Positions 45,165 to 57,420 of a DNA stretch of 64,000 nt are shown one piece after another (within the stretch, counting starts at the first letter, position 1; each line of letters opens with the position of its first letter). The DNA comes from Cryptomeria japonica (Eukaryota > Streptophyta > Pinopsida > Cupressales > Cupressaceae): assembly GCF_030272615.1 (NCBI RefSeq), contig NC_081412.1, positions 543,512,335 through 543,576,334 on the forward strand. The letters run 5' to 3'. The notes beneath the pieces were generated by a model that did not search any database, was not told the DNA's origin, and was given only the letters and a program-made list of their open reading frames with translations. Made by a program: the position numbers and the translations under genes.

Positions 45165-46750
45165 TTGAATTTGAACTTAGGACAGGGCAGGAAACCCTAT
45201 AATGGACAGCTGAACCAGGGAGCGGGCAAAACAGGCGGATCTCAGGACTGCCCTGAGTCTTCTGAGCCGAATGGAAAGGATCCGGTGGTTGGGGATGGAC
45301 AAGTTGGCGACAAGCCTCTCGATCTCGGTGGGGGGGGGGGCTGGGAGAATCGTGTGCTAGAGGCAGCCCAAGGAAGGGACCCAGTCATAGGGACATCGAT
45401 TGTCCGTGGAATTCTTTGTTCGATGTCAAACCGATTGGTAATTCCTCGCTCCCTGTAGTGCGTAATATCTCAAAACCGGAAAAGGGCAGATTTTCTATTG
45501 AAGTTCCAGACCCAGTGATTTAGAAAAACATCAACCTTATGGCTTTGACAATACTTGGCAATTTTTTGGGCCCTAGACTGAATATTGATGTTGTCAGGGC
45601 ATTCGCTAAACATAAATGGGCACTCAAAGGTTAGGTGGAGATAATGGTCATGTCGAAAGGTGCGTTGTCTTTGTCTTTTTCATGTGAAGAATACATGTCT
45701 AGGGTGCTTTGTGATGGCCCTTGGTTGATTGGAAAATGTGCGCTGGCTCTACAAAAATGGTCCCCTTTGATGGACCTAAATGAATCTTTTTTTGTCCAAT
45801 CTCCAGTCTGGGTCAAACTCCCGGGTCTGCCACTAGAGTTTTGGGTTGAAGATGTTTTCAAAGGAATCGCTAGTTCCTTTGGGGAGCTCTTATCTATGGA
45901 CCCTATCACAATGGCTAGAAGAAGACTCACCTTTGCAAGGATTTGTGTGGGAGTCATGCAAAGAACAGATATGCCATTATCTATTGAGATTAACTCTAGA
46001 TTGGGGAAGTGGGTCCAACCATTGGAATATGAAAGAATCCCTTTTGCATGTTTTCACTACAAAAAATCGGGGCATACTGCTAAAAAATGCCCCCTGTAGG
46101 ATGTCAAAGAGAAAGCGAAGAAAGACAAGACAACAAAATGGAAAGACAAAACTATTAAGAAATTAGTTGTTGGAGGAGAAAAAAAAATTGACAGAAGAAG
46201 ATCAGAGTGTCATCATCCCTGACACTTTTGGGAAACATAGGAACATCAATATGGAAAACCAAGAAAACCATGTGGCTGAAGGAGGACGCATCTTTGAAAT
46301 GCACCATGGAAAACACTAATAGGGATTTCCCTAGATTTAACTGAGGATGCCCAGAGGTGTTCGATTCTTTTAGGGATTTTGTAATCAGAATCACAACAAT
46401 CAGTTCAGATGGTGAAATCTAATTTCTAGCCCTCCCCCATGACTTAATTGCTTAATATAAGTGCAAAGTGGGCTGAGGAAGAAGCTTTCAAGTAGAAGGC
46501 ATCCACCCAGAACAAACAAGAGGATGATATCCAAAATAATGAAGCTGCAAAACAAAAGAAAGGTCAAAAAAAGGGACCGAAGTCAACCCCCCAGGCTACC
46601 CTTGTCAAGACCAGAAACAGCAGTAAGGCCGACATGAGATTTATCCCCTCACCTCTTGGAAGAAGATCAACAATCCAACTCAGAGATCAAGAGGCAAGCA
46701 AGAATATAGCAGATGGAACTCAGATGACCGTCCTTGAGGTATGTTCCCTA
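45165..46750 (+). pseudogene. LINE ORF1: DUF4283 domain and CCHC-like knuckle
   Basis: An N-terminal Gly-rich piece (45165 on) is thrown out of frame by a G run at 45331-45340. The reading then continues in the frame of 45635-46099. The DUF4283 part shows ALSLSF, a CDGPWLIGK segment, LQKW.P and VWVKLPGLPLEFW, as in plant L1 ORF1 proteins. A knuckle follows at about 46053-46094 (CFHYKKSGHTAKKC), whose second Cys is replaced by Tyr. The rest to about 46750 is a broken Lys/Glu/Asn-rich linker with many stops. ORF1 proteins bind the LINE RNA. Stops near 45520 and 45630 also break it. Confidence 0.82.
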
Positions 46751-46758
46751 AAAAGTAA

Positions 46759-47914
46759 ATGAAAAATATTTCATGGAATATTCATGGATTGAATAGTCCA
46801 CATAAATAGGACGTTCTAAAAAATTTCGTTAGAGAACATAGACCGGATATTGTTCTTATCCAAGAAACCAAAATGACAAAAGAGAAAGTTGAGAAGATTA
46901 AGCTTTTTAAGGATGGTGGGGTTTTGGGAGGTAGCTCTAATGGTGCTTCTAGGGGTATTGCCATTTTTTGGAATCTTAGGTGAGTTACAGGAGTGCCTAT
47001 TAAGGAATATAATAATGTTACTTTTATAAGGTTTCATCATTTAGGGGATAGTACCTCATGGCTCTTGACTAATATTTATGCTCCTAATAATAGACTAGGT
47101 AGATGCAAATTTTGGAAGATGGAGGCTATCAGATCCCCTCTTAAGGATGAATGGTGGCTAGTTATGGGGGACTTCAATACCCCTCTCTGTGATAATAAGA
47201 AGTTTGGGGGCATCTCGTCTCAATTTGATAGTAGAATGGACCTGCTAAACTTTATTAATAACCAGGGTCTACATGATATTAATCTTCAAGGGGCCAATTT
47301 TACCTGGACTAACCGAAGGGTGGGGGGGAGGGGGAAGATCTTATTCAATTCAAATTAGACAGGGCCCTTATCTCAAATGGTTGGTTTAGCCACTATCAGA
47401 GCTCGTTGTTGTCTATTTCACAGATTGTTTTGGACCACTTTCCTATGCTTTTTATGGCATAGAATATAATCAAAAAAATAAATTTCACTTTTAGATTTTA
47501 AAGGATGTGGCTGGATCATCCTAACATTGAGATGGCCATTGAGGATTGGTGGTCGATTGATGTCAAAGGTACCACTACGTATATAATGGTTAAAAAATTA
47601 AGGCATGTGAAAGATAATATTAAGAAATGGAACAAGGAAGTTTTTGGGGATTTATTTGCTGCTAAGTCCAAAACCCAGCTTGAGCTAAAGGAAATCCAGG
47701 AAAAAATATAGGCGAGCAAATATAATGAGGTTTCTATCAGAGAGGAAAATGAAGTTCTTGTAAAGTATCATGAGATCATCAGAAGGGAAGAAAAGTTTTG
47801 GAAAAAACAGTCCCAATCTCTTTGCATTAAAGTCAGGGATAGAAATACCAAGTTCTTCCATATGACTGCTATGAAACACAAGGTTGCTAAGAAGATTTCT
47901 AAATTGAGGATTGG
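46759..47914 (+). pseudogene. LINE ORF2: endonuclease part, truncated before RT
   Basis: The frame starts at ATG 46759 (MKNISWNIHGLNSP) and shows the apurinic-type endonuclease motifs: WN.HGL, a QETK with the catalytic Glu, a NIYAPN segment and MGDFN. In the last motif SDH reads LDH (about 47438). A 5-base duplication (TTCAA twice near 47347) shifts the frame, and reading continues at 47352 and 47505-47711 into the linker (W..GD.NTKFFH-like, as RNTKFFH near 47850). Stops lie near 46806, 46981, 47460 and 47709. The reverse transcriptase domain is absent; the LTR of element 7 starts at 47915. Confidence 0.87.
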
Positions 47915-48321
47915 TGTTGTAGAAATATAAATCTGACCACTTTCTTAAATAAATATTTAATATTTATTTTAACCCCATCCCTCCTATTAATTAAATTTTA
48001 TTCAATTCATTTCTTCATTCTCATCTATTTGATTAAATGAATTACTCAATTTATTTAATTAAATTCACCTAAATGTTTTCTAGCCTTTAATTAAACAAAT
48101 CACTTTATTTAATTAAATCTCCTTTCTCTCTTTTTAATTAGATTTACATTTAATTAAATTAATCCTTGCAAATAAATAAATATAATTTATTTATTAAATC
48201 CCCCACTTGTATTTATGCAAGTTGCATCTATTTTAGTTAAAATAAAACATTTTATTTTAATTAAAATCCTATTTTCCCTCACCCACTTGCATTTTCCTAC
48301 ATCTCCCACTTGCCTCCTAAA
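47915..48321 (+). repeat. 5' LTR of element 7, first part
   Basis: It starts TGTTGTAGAAATATAAATC and is AT-rich with repeated TTAATTAAAT phrases. It ends with CTAAA, the left target copy of element 5. Confidence 0.75.
48317..48321. repeat. Target-site duplication of element 5, left copy
   Basis: CTAAA here and at 56018-56022. Confidence 0.87.
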
Positions 48322-49825
48322 TGATAGTTTTGATACTTAATATAAGTACATATCCAATAGCCAACAAGATGAGAGGGGGGGAGGGGGTGAATCATACAAA
48401 CTTAATCATCCATAAAAACATCAGATTCAACCTCGGTAACATATATATCAGTCATATAACAAAAAACTGTCAAACATGCAAATTCAAAAGCATATGAACA
48501 ATATAAACCTCATAACACTAGATTTAACGTGGAAACCCAAATAGGGAAAAACCACTGTGGGATTTTAGACCCACTAAGAAATATACTCTTCTAGAGTATG
48601 CTCGGTTAAAAGCAAATCCTGTTAAAGATTACAAACACATTGCTAGATGTGACCCAGTTAAGGGATTTCCCTCAGATCTGTTAGGATCTTCACTTTGTTA
48701 GAAGTGACCTTGTCAAAGGATTTCAAACACTCAATCAGAATGTCACCTTGTTAGAGGATTTACATATAAGACTGTTAAGTCCACTCGGTTAAGAGATTTC
48801 CTCTCACTTTCACAAAATAACAGTAATACAATCTATTTGCAACTTCACATCTAAAATTCTAAAGCAGATTCCTATTTGTTCAATATAATCTAGACATAGA
48901 ACTAATCTTGTCTATCTGTTGGGCATTAATGCTTTGTTATTCTAACAAGTCTTCAAGCTTTTGTGCTCGGTAATCACTATGTAGCATCCTTGTGCATACA
49001 CTTGCCTGCATACATTGTTTATCAACAATTTCTTATTTATAAACAATCTTCTAACCGCTTAATCTCCTTGATCACATATCCGATGATCAATCATAGCCAT
49101 CAGATCTTCAATCTTGTCCAGGTTCATTGTATCTTTCTATCTAAAAATGTTTTACCCCACCTTGGAACTTGCACATTCACCTTGGAACTTGTGTTAGGGT
49201 AATGTGGTTCAATCTGAGCTATAGATCTTCTTTCTGACTTTCCATTCCCTTAGATTCGTTTAACAAACTTCTTTACGGCTTGCCAATCATTGATCCGCTC
49301 CAGCTCATCAGCTTCTTTCATGAAATATCACATGCAAACATTTAATGCATTCTGTTATAGCTCGGTTACAACTCGGTGAATACTAAACTTCACTCGGTAA
49401 ACATTTTGTCTTCATTAACCGACTGCGATAACCTTAGGGTTTATCGACTAGGTTCCTTAGGGTTTACCGACTAGGTTCATTGCTTGATAACATAGTATAG
49501 TATTAACCTTTACATTTTACACCATATGTATGATGTTAAAACATTCTAAAACATCAAGATCTCATCATTGTCTAACTTGATAGTAGTTGCCCACTGAATA
49601 TCTTATCCCCTTATTCATCATATTCTTTCTTGTGTCTTTACCAACTACTTTATAATCTTCATATCATATTTCTCAAGATACGGCAACATCATGCTGAATT
49701 AGAAAATCAATTTCTTGACATCAATGAAAAAATAATAATATCAGGATAGTAAAACATCTTTAATCAGTTATGTCCATAATCATCAACAACCTTCTCAATA
49801 TCCTTATAATGTAATATTGCCAACA
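48322..49825 (-). repeat. 3' LTR of element 5
   Basis: On the minus strand it starts TGTTGGCAATATTACATT at 49825 and ends ATCAAAACTATCA at 48322. A TATAAATA box (minus) lies near 49036. Confidence 0.9.
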
Positions 49826-49840
49826 ATCTCCCCCTTTCGC
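49826..49840 (-). other. Polypurine tract of element 5
   Basis: On the minus strand GCGAAAGGGGGAGAT abuts the 3' LTR. Confidence 0.75.
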
Positions 49841-49974
49841 ATTGATGGCAAAACCAATTGATTTGACCTTTAAAAGATTCAGATTGTTGTGATTCTGAAA
49901 TGCTGAAATTCTCTCCCCCATTCATCAGACTTCTCTTCTATTTTCAGTCTTTATTTCAATCTGTAGTCTTCTCA

Positions 49975-50065
49975 GGTCTTCTCTCCCTTTTTAGGTCTTC
50001 TCCCCTTTAGGTCTTCTCCCCTTTAGGTCTTCTTCCCCTAGGTAGGTCTTCTCCCCCTTTGACAA
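49975..50065 (-). repeat. Tandem array of polypurine-like units, about 17 bp each
   Basis: On the minus strand, units like AAAGGGGAGAAGACCT repeat four to five times, next to the upstream PPT copy GTCAAAGGGGGAGAA (50049-50063). Element 4 has only loose relatives of the unit at the same place, so the array grew in this copy or lineage. Confidence 0.7.
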
Positions 50066-50313
50066 CAATGCCAAAAGAATAGAACTAAAAAATAATTTCT
50101 TTCTATAATAAGTTATTTCCTGTTGTTGTGTATCAACTGAGTCTTGGTCTGAGCATTTGTCTTCAATTCCTATTCCCTGTATCATTCTCTGTATTATCCC
50201 AGTATTAATTCTAGTACACTTTTAGAAAAACATTCTAAAGTGTATCACTCCAGCATCAACTCCCCAAAAGATATTCAATAGAGTCATCGAAGTGATGCTT
50301 TCACTAAACTCGG

Positions 50314-53300
50314 TCAATGAGTAAAAGATAGGGGTAGGACCCCTAACTTACTTCTAAGATATTCAAAAGTGTCCTTTGGTAGTGGCTTGGTGAAGATATC
50401 AGCTATCTGCTCCTTTGTGTTAACATATTCCAACACCACTTTCTTCTCTTGAGCTTCTTCTCTAAGATAATGATATTTGATAGATATGTGCTTTGTCTTA
50501 TAGTGCATAACAAGGTTCTTTGAAATATTAATGGCACTAGTATTGTCACAGAATATAGTTACTATCTCGGTAACTCTCTCATTTATACCTTCCAACAGTT
50601 GTTTGATCCATGCAATGTTGGTACAATTCAATGCTGTTGCAACATATTCAGCTTTGGATGTTGATTGAGAAACACATCCTTGTTTCTTGCTAAGCCAACT
50701 CACTAGTCTTTCTCCTAAGAAGAAAGCTCCTCCACTTGTACTTTTTCTGTCATCAATGTTGCCTGCCCAATCAACATCAGTATAAACTTTTAGATCAAAA
50801 TCATTTCCTTTCTGATATACTAAGCCATAATCTTTAGTGCCTTTCAAGTATCTGAAAATTCTTTTGATTGTCGTCATGTGTATTTCCTTAGGATCTGCAG
50901 AGAATCTTGCAATGATACCTACTGCATGTGCTATATCTGGCCTACTGTGAACAACATATTATAGTTTTCCAATCATGGATTGATAGATTGTCTCATCAAC
51001 AGATGTAGATTCATCATTCTTTGATAGTTTGCAGTTGGTAGTCATAGGAGTACTTACTGGCTTTGAATCCTCCATTCCAAATTTCTTCAAGATTTCCTTT
51101 ATGTACTTGGATTGAGTAATGAAAATCTCATTTTTCATTTGCAGTATTTGTAAGCCTATAAAATACTTTATCTCACCGATTAATGACATCTCAAATTCTT
51201 TGCTCATTTCATTTCCAAAGTTCTTGCATAAAGAGTCATTTCCGCAAAATATAATATCATCAACAAATATGGTTGAGATTAGTATTCCATTTTCATCATT
51301 CTTCATGTACATGTTGTTGTTCTCACTTGTCCTTATAAAACCAATCTTAATCAAATAAGAGTGCAATCTTTCATACCATGCTCTAGGTGCTTGTTTTAGA
51401 CCATATAAAGCTTTGTTTAATTTACATACCTGATCTTTGTTATTGTCATCAATAAATCCTTCAGGTTGTTCAATGAAAACTTCTTCTTCTAATATTCCAT
51501 TCAGAAATGCAGATTTGACATCCATTTGATATACCTTGAAGTTTTTGAAAGCAGCATATGCCAACAATGTTCTAACTCCTTCAAGTCTAGCAATAGGTGC
51601 AAAAGTCTCACCATAATCAATTCCTTCTTATTGGGCATAACCTTTGCAGACTAATCTTGCTTTGTTCTGAATGACCTCACCTTTTTCATTTAGCTTGTTT
51701 CTGAAGATCCACTTTGTACCGATTACATTTTTGTCCTTCGGTCTTGGGACCAGTGTCCATGTGTCATTCTTCTTGATTTGATCAATCTCTTCAGTCATAG
51801 CATTTATCCAATCTTCACTGTTAAAAGCCTCTTTCACTATTCTTGGTTCAAATTTAGATATCAAACATGTGTTTTGTCTCAATTTGTTCCTTGTCATCAC
51901 TGGATCATCCTTATCTCCTATAATCTGACTTGGTGCATGGTGTCTTCTGGCATACTTGGCTAATACAGGCTCGATAGGCTCTGTATGATCTTCTTCATCA
52001 CTCAGCAACTGGATATTTTCTTCATTTTCTTCAACAGTTATCTTTGTAGGACTTCTTAGTTGCACATAGACAAATTCATCATAGTCTTCCAGTTCTTTGG
52101 AATTCCCTTCATTAGTTTTTTTGTACAAATTCATCAATTTTCACATTTGCACTTTCTACTATTTTGTTGGATGATTTAATCAGACATTTAAATGCTTTGC
52201 TTCTAGAAGAATATCCTAGAAATGTTCCTTCTTCACTTTTCTGATCAAACTTGCCATTTCTATCATCTTTATGAACATAGCATTTACTTCCAAAGATCTT
52301 AAAGTAACTTACATTAGGTTTCTTGCCATACTAGATTTCATAAGGTGTCTTCAAAGTACCTTTCTTCAATTGAACTCAGTTCAAGGTGTAAATAGCTATG
52401 CTTATTGCTTCTCTCCAAAATGTTTGTGGAACCTTCTTCTTAATCATCAGTGTTCTAGCACAATCCACCATAGATCTATTTCTTCTTTCAGCTATTCCAT
52501 TCTATTGTGGAGTTCTTGGTGCAAAGATTTGTCTTTTAATACCATGATCATTGCAAAATAGGTTGAACTCATCAGATGTGAACTCTCCTCCTCTATCTGA
52601 TCTAAGACATTTCAGTTGTCTTCCTATTTCATTTTCAACTCTAACCTTGTACCACTTAAACATTTGAAAAGCTTCTGATTTTTCTTTTAAAAACATTACT
52701 GACATCATCCTTGAATAGTCATCCACAAATAATATGAAATACTTATCACCATAATAACTTTGAACTTTCATAGGACCACAAAGATCAGTGTGAACAAGAT
52801 CTAAAATTCCCTTAGAAGTGTAGGACTTACTTGTAAAGCTTGATCTTGTCATTTTACCCATCTGGCATCCTTGGCACATAGCATTCTCAGGTTTTTCAAG
52901 ACTCGGTAGACCTCTTACTCTGTGCTTCTTACTTATTTTGATTAGATTATCAAAATTAACATGACAAAACCTTTTATGCCATAACCAGGTATTATCAATA
53001 TTTGCATGCAAACACTTATTGTGAGTTGCGTCAAGGTGAAATGTATTACCTTTTGTTTGTGTCCCGATAGCAGCTAACTTTCCATTCTTGTCATGAACTT
53101 TGACAATTCCTTTCTGAAATTCTATTTGGTAACCTGTGTTGTTTAGTTGTGCTACACTCAAGAAATTATATTTCAAACCTTCAACTCAATAAACATCATT
53201 GCATCTTGCTTTATCAAGAAGTGTTATGGATCCTTTACCTCTTACCGGACATGGTGCATCATTACCAAATCTAACATAGCCTCCATCATAATATTCTAAC

Positions 53301-53410
53301 ATAAAAAACTTGTGTTTATCTCCTGTCATATGATGTGAGCATCCACTATCTATAATCCAAGAATCATTAGTGTTTATGTGAGATATTAGGGATTTTTCTT
53401 CATACCTTTC
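50314..53410 (-). pseudogene. pol: Copia pol of element 5: PR, INT, RT, RNase H
   Basis: Reading leftward: protease DSGCSHHMTG (about 53325-53355), then a stop at 53177-53185 (Trp to stop). The integrase (52502-53176) keeps HTDLCGPM, RSDRGGEF and a WLWHKRFCHVN zinc-binding part, so its first two catalytic Asp are intact. A Gln-to-stop change follows near 52504, and stops at 52376-52378 and 52331-52333 match those of element 4. The reverse transcriptase region (50959-52137) has a stop near 51630 and keeps [11 protein letters not shown] and FVDDIIF. After a stop at 50959-50961, RNase H (50314-50877) keeps YTDVDWAG, KAEY (Glu kept) and CDNTSA. Confidence 0.9.
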
Positions 53411-54498
53411 TTCATCTGATCCATCCTTGATAGCCACATAAACAACTTCCTTTGTATCAGTCTCATCTGATTTATCATTGTTAGATTCCTCATCAGCAAT
53501 TAAGCATGTCTTTCTATCTCTTCTTCTGAAGTCTCGGTGTCCTCTGTAATGATTATCTTTTTGTTTGTCATCTTGGTAATCTCTCTTTTCAGTAAAATAT
53601 TTGTCAGGACAGTTAGAATCCATATGTCCAATCCTATCACAATTGAAACATTTCAAAGGTAGTTTTCCTTTATACTTACCTTTGCCTCTCGGTAACCTTT
53701 TAGCCAATAGTGCTTCAAACTCTTCTTGCTTTCTGATTTCTTCATACAATTTGTGTACCTCCTCCATGTTCTTCCAAAATCTTTCACTTGCTCCACTGTG
53801 ATATCCTTCAGAGTACTTATACTTTCTTTCATTGTAATCATTAGATTCATTTAGATGAAAGGAACTAAATGCAGATTCAACTTTGTCTACCGATGACCCA
53901 CTGTTATCAAAATTACTTAACTCAAATGCATGTAGCTTAACAATAGTAGCATCCAAGGAAACTGGCATATTAGGTACAGACCTCAATTCATTGATTGCAA
54001 AGACTCTGATTGCATAGGTAGGTAGAAGGGTTCTTAACAACTTACTTGTCACATCCTTTTCTTCAATAGTTCCTCCTGCTCCATTGATTTGATTTACAAT
54101 CTCCTTTAGTCTTGTACTGTACTGGGTTATGTTATCACCTTCATTCATCCTCATAGATTCAAGTTGTCCTCTTAAACTATCAACTTTTGGTCTTTGAACA
54201 TGTTCATCTCCTCCATATACAGATATGAGCTTAGTCCACATTTCTTTTGCATCATTGCAGCCTTCTAGATCATTAAACTCAAAATCGGTCAATGCAGATG
54301 TTATTTCAATCATTGCTTGAATATGTTCTTGCTTCGCCTTTATCTCTTCCATAATCAATGGATAGGTGCTCGGTGCAACAAAATCATTCTCCAAATAGTA
54401 TATAGCATATTCTCCAATTCCTAATAGATGTAGCTTCATCCTTTTCTGCCATGTAGAGAAACTTGACTTATCCAGCTTAGTGCATCCCTCTTATACAT
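53411..54498 (-). pseudogene. gag: Copia gag of element 5
   Basis: The ATG at 54498 gives the same first residues as element 4 (MYKRDAL), but one base is missing within the first ten codons. The open frame therefore starts downstream at 54439 and runs to about 53186, through gag into protease. The knuckle CFNCDRIGHMDSNC near 53610-53651 has all four ligands, unlike element 4. The gag/pol border is approximate. Confidence 0.87.
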
Positions 54499-54547
54499 CT
54501 TTGGATCTTTAACTCAAGTGCCTTTAAACTTTCCTTTCGGAGTCCAA

Positions 54548-54562
54548 GGCTCTGATACCAAT
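54548..54562 (-). other. Primer-binding site of element 5
   Basis: On the minus strand ATTGGTATCAGAGCC follows the 5' LTR, a perfect Met-tRNA-type site. Confidence 0.85.
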
Positions 54563-56017
54563 TGATAGTTCTAATACTTAATATAAGTACATATACAATA
54601 GCCAACAAGATGAGAGGGGGGGGGGGTGAATCATACAAACTTAATCATCCATAAAAACATCAGATTCAACCTCGGTTACATATATATCAGTCATATAACC
54701 GAAAACTATCAAACATGCAAATTCAAAAGCTTATGAACAATATAAACCTCATAACACCAGATTTAACGTGGAAACACAAATAGGTAAAAACCACTATGGG
54801 ATTTTGGACCCACTAAGAAATATACTCTTCTAGAGTATGCTTGGTTAAAAGTAAATCCTGTTAAAGATTACAAACACATTGCTAGATGTGACCTGGTTAA
54901 GGGATTTCCCTCAGATTTGTTAGGATCTTCACTTTGTTAGAAGTGACCTTGTCAAAGGATTTCAAACACTCAATTAGAATGTCACCTTGTTAGGGGATTT
55001 ACATATAAGACTGTTAAGTCCACTCGGTTAAGAGATTTCCTGTCACTTTCACAAAATAACAGTAATACAATCTATCTGCAACTTCACATCTAAAATGCTA
55101 AAGCAGATTCCTATTTATTCAATACAATCTAGACATAGAACTAATCTTGTCTATCTGTTGGGCATCAATACTCTGTTATTCTAACAGGTCTTCAAGCTTC
55201 TGTGCTCGGTAATCACTATGTAGCATCCCTGTGCATACACTTGCCCGCATACATTGTTTATCAACAGTTTCTTATTTATAAACAATCTTCTAACCACTTA
55301 ATCTCCTTGATCACATATCCCATGATCAATCATAGCCATCAAATCTTCAATCTTGTCCAGGTTCATTGTATCTTTCGATCTGAAAACATTTTACCTCACC
55401 TTGGAACTTGTGTTAGGGTAATGCAGCTCAATCTGAGCTGTAGACCTTCTTGCTGACTTTCCATTGCATTAGATTCGTTTAACAAACTTCTTTATGGTTT
55501 GCCAATCATTGATCCGCTCTAGCTCATCAACTTCTTTCATTAAATATCACATGCAAACATTTAATGCATTCTGTTATAGCTCAGTTACAACTCGGTGAAT
55601 ACTAAACTTCACTCGGTAGACATTCTGTCTTCATTAACTGACTGCGATAACCTTAGGGTTTACCGACTAGGTTCTTTGCTTGATAACATAGTATAGTATT
55701 AACCTTTACATTTTATACCATATGTATGATGTTAAAACATTCTAAAACATCAAGATCTCATCATTGTCTAACTTGGTAGTAGTTGCCCATTGAATATCTT
55801 ATCCCCTTATCATATTCTTTCCTGTGTCTTTACCAACTACTTTATAATCTTCATATCATATTTCTCAAGATATGGCAACATCATATTGAATTAGAAAATC
55901 AATTTCTTGGCATCAATGACAAAATAATAATATCAAGATAGTAAAACATATTTAATCAGTTATGTCCATAATCATCAACAACCTTCTCAATATCCTTATA
56001 ATGTAATATTGCCAACA
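54563..56017 (-). repeat. 5' LTR of element 5
   Basis: On the minus strand it starts TGTTGGCAATATTACATT at 56017 and ends AGAACTATCA at 54563. It is about 50 bp shorter than the 3' LTR, in part through a lost repeat of the GTAAACCCTAAGG phrase near 55650-55670. A TATAAATA box (minus) lies near 55275. Confidence 0.9.
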
Positions 56018-56022
56018 CTAAA
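56018..56022. repeat. Target-site duplication of element 5, right copy
   Basis: CTAAA, identical to 48317-48321. Confidence 0.87.
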
Positions 56023-57099
56023 TATTCTTCTAGAACCCATCTAATCTTAATCAATTAGCATTGATCTCTCTAATCATGTCCTTTCCCTAAGTTTGAGGAG
56101 GTCACTTCTCAAAATTGAAAGAAAGTTTCTAAATGCATTAAAGGCTTTATTTTTTCAACAAGTTAACTTGTTGAGTTCCCCCAAATTTGGAAGGACTCTT
56201 ACAAATTTATCCCCAAAGTCTTCCTAACCATTAATGGTTAACTCAACCTTCTTGCATGGTTAGAGACTTTCTCTCTAACTTAACCCTCATCTAACCTAGG
56301 GGTCCAATCAAGCACTCATGGATTTGACCCTAGTTATCCTATTAGCCCTTTCACAAGAGTTTACCCCTTGGATAAAATCTTTATCCATTGGATAACCCTA
56401 ACCTAACCTTAATCCTTACCTCCTAGGGTAACCTTCATGTCTTCTTAAGCATTTAATGCTTCTTGCATATCCTCTCAAGCAACCTCTTGTTGACAATTGT
56501 CATCATTTCATTGGTGAGAATCATAAACATGGATTGATTAACTTTGAATCCTAGCCCTTGTTTAGATTATTCAATATTAACCTTCCATTGCCCTATTTTT
56601 CCTATAAATAGAGCTCTCATTCTTCATTTTCCACATCTCCAAGTTTTCATGCATCTACATTATAGCCTAATTTACTAATCATTTTAGCGTCTCTTTGTTA
56701 GAATATCATCATAGCATTTAGAAGTATTTTCATATCATAGAATATTCATGCTAGGCTAGTATATCATGTTAGGATATTTTGTTAATCTTTTATCATATCA
56801 TTAGCTTCATCTTCATTTAATCATCATAGTTTTAACACATCATATAGATCTTAGAATGCATTCATGCATGTAGATCAAATATCACTCGTTCTTGGAGTTG
56901 TCATTCCTAAGTCATTTTCTCAATGACCATAGAGAAAAACATTAGCTTTGGGGATCCTGTGAGATAGAGAACAATGGGACACCCCATGGGAAGTTAAACT
57001 AATTCAATTATTTCATATACTTGCACCACGACTCTCATTGGTATGTGGGTATTTTGATCTCGATGTATTCATTTTGGTCACCACATTTTCCCACATACA
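56023..57099 (+). repeat. 5' LTR of element 7, second part
   Basis: It continues from 48321 and ends CCCACATACA just before the primer site. Total LTR length without the insert is about 1.48 kb. A TATA box lies at 56603-56610. Confidence 0.72.
56603..56610 (+). promoter_or_regulatory. TATA box in the LTR of element 7
   Basis: TATAAATA is followed by a short GAGCTCTC stretch, the usual look of a gypsy LTR core promoter. The LTR is now split by 7.7 kb upstream of it. Confidence 0.5.
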
Positions 57100-57120
57100 T
57101 TTATGGCACCCACCGTGGGG
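57100..57120 (+). other. Primer-binding region of element 7
   Basis: ATGGCACCCACCGTGGGG resembles the TTTGGCGCCCACCGTGGGG sequence that follows the 5' LTR in many plant gypsy elements. Confidence 0.7.
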
Positions 57121-57186
57121 AATTCCCCCAAAAATAACATCATTTTTGTGCAGTCCATGGATTGTAAACATGCTGGAATACTCTTT

Positions 57187-57407
57187 TAGCCATTTGGAAC
57201 TTTCTGCAGCATATATGTGGCAAAATTTAGTGCATAGAAACCATTCCTTAGCAGATTTAGCTTTCTTTCTAGCGTGTGTTCTTCTATGCTTTTCCTGCAC
57301 ATAGGAGTATTAGCATAGCACATTCAGACATTAGAGTAGCATGAAGGTGTTTTCTTTTAGCGCTTTTACACCATTCTGTAGTGCATTTGTGCAAAAGTTT
57401 AGCCCGT
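57187..57407 (+). repeat. 21-bp-period octamer array, block A
   Basis: TAGCGCAT-like octamers occur at 57187, 57207, 57228, 57249, 57270, 57295, 57316, 57337, 57358, 57379 and 57400. Nearly all steps are 20 or 21 bp, with one of 25. Sequence between octamers is not conserved. Confidence 0.75.
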
Positions 57408-57420
57408 GGCTCTAACAGAC

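Larger units (their letters stand above)
45130..47914 (+). mobile_element. L1-like LINE, 5' part only, cut by element 7
   Basis: ORF1 (DUF4283 plus a knuckle) and the N-terminal endonuclease of ORF2 are present in the right order. The sequence stops at 47914, where a gypsy LTR starts, so the reverse transcriptase half is probably beyond the window on the far side of element 7. This is unlike the usual 5' truncation of LINEs. The 5' end is approximate. Confidence 0.85.
48322..56017 (-). mobile_element. Element 5: Ty1/copia (Sirevirus-like) element, minus strand, same family as element 4
   Basis: LTRs at 54563-56017 (5') and 48322-49825 (3'), a perfect CTAAA target duplication, primer site, gag-pol and purine tracts are present. 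Protein and LTR text match element 4 closely. The integrase and RT motifs are intact, but gag has an early frameshift and pol carries several stops, two of them at the same codons as in element 4. Confidence 0.92.

Noticed and set aside
57013-57304. Overlapping ORFs on both strands at the gypsy primer site
   Set aside because: They span the LTR end, primer site and the first 21-bp units; no protein family is visible and both strands are open by chance.
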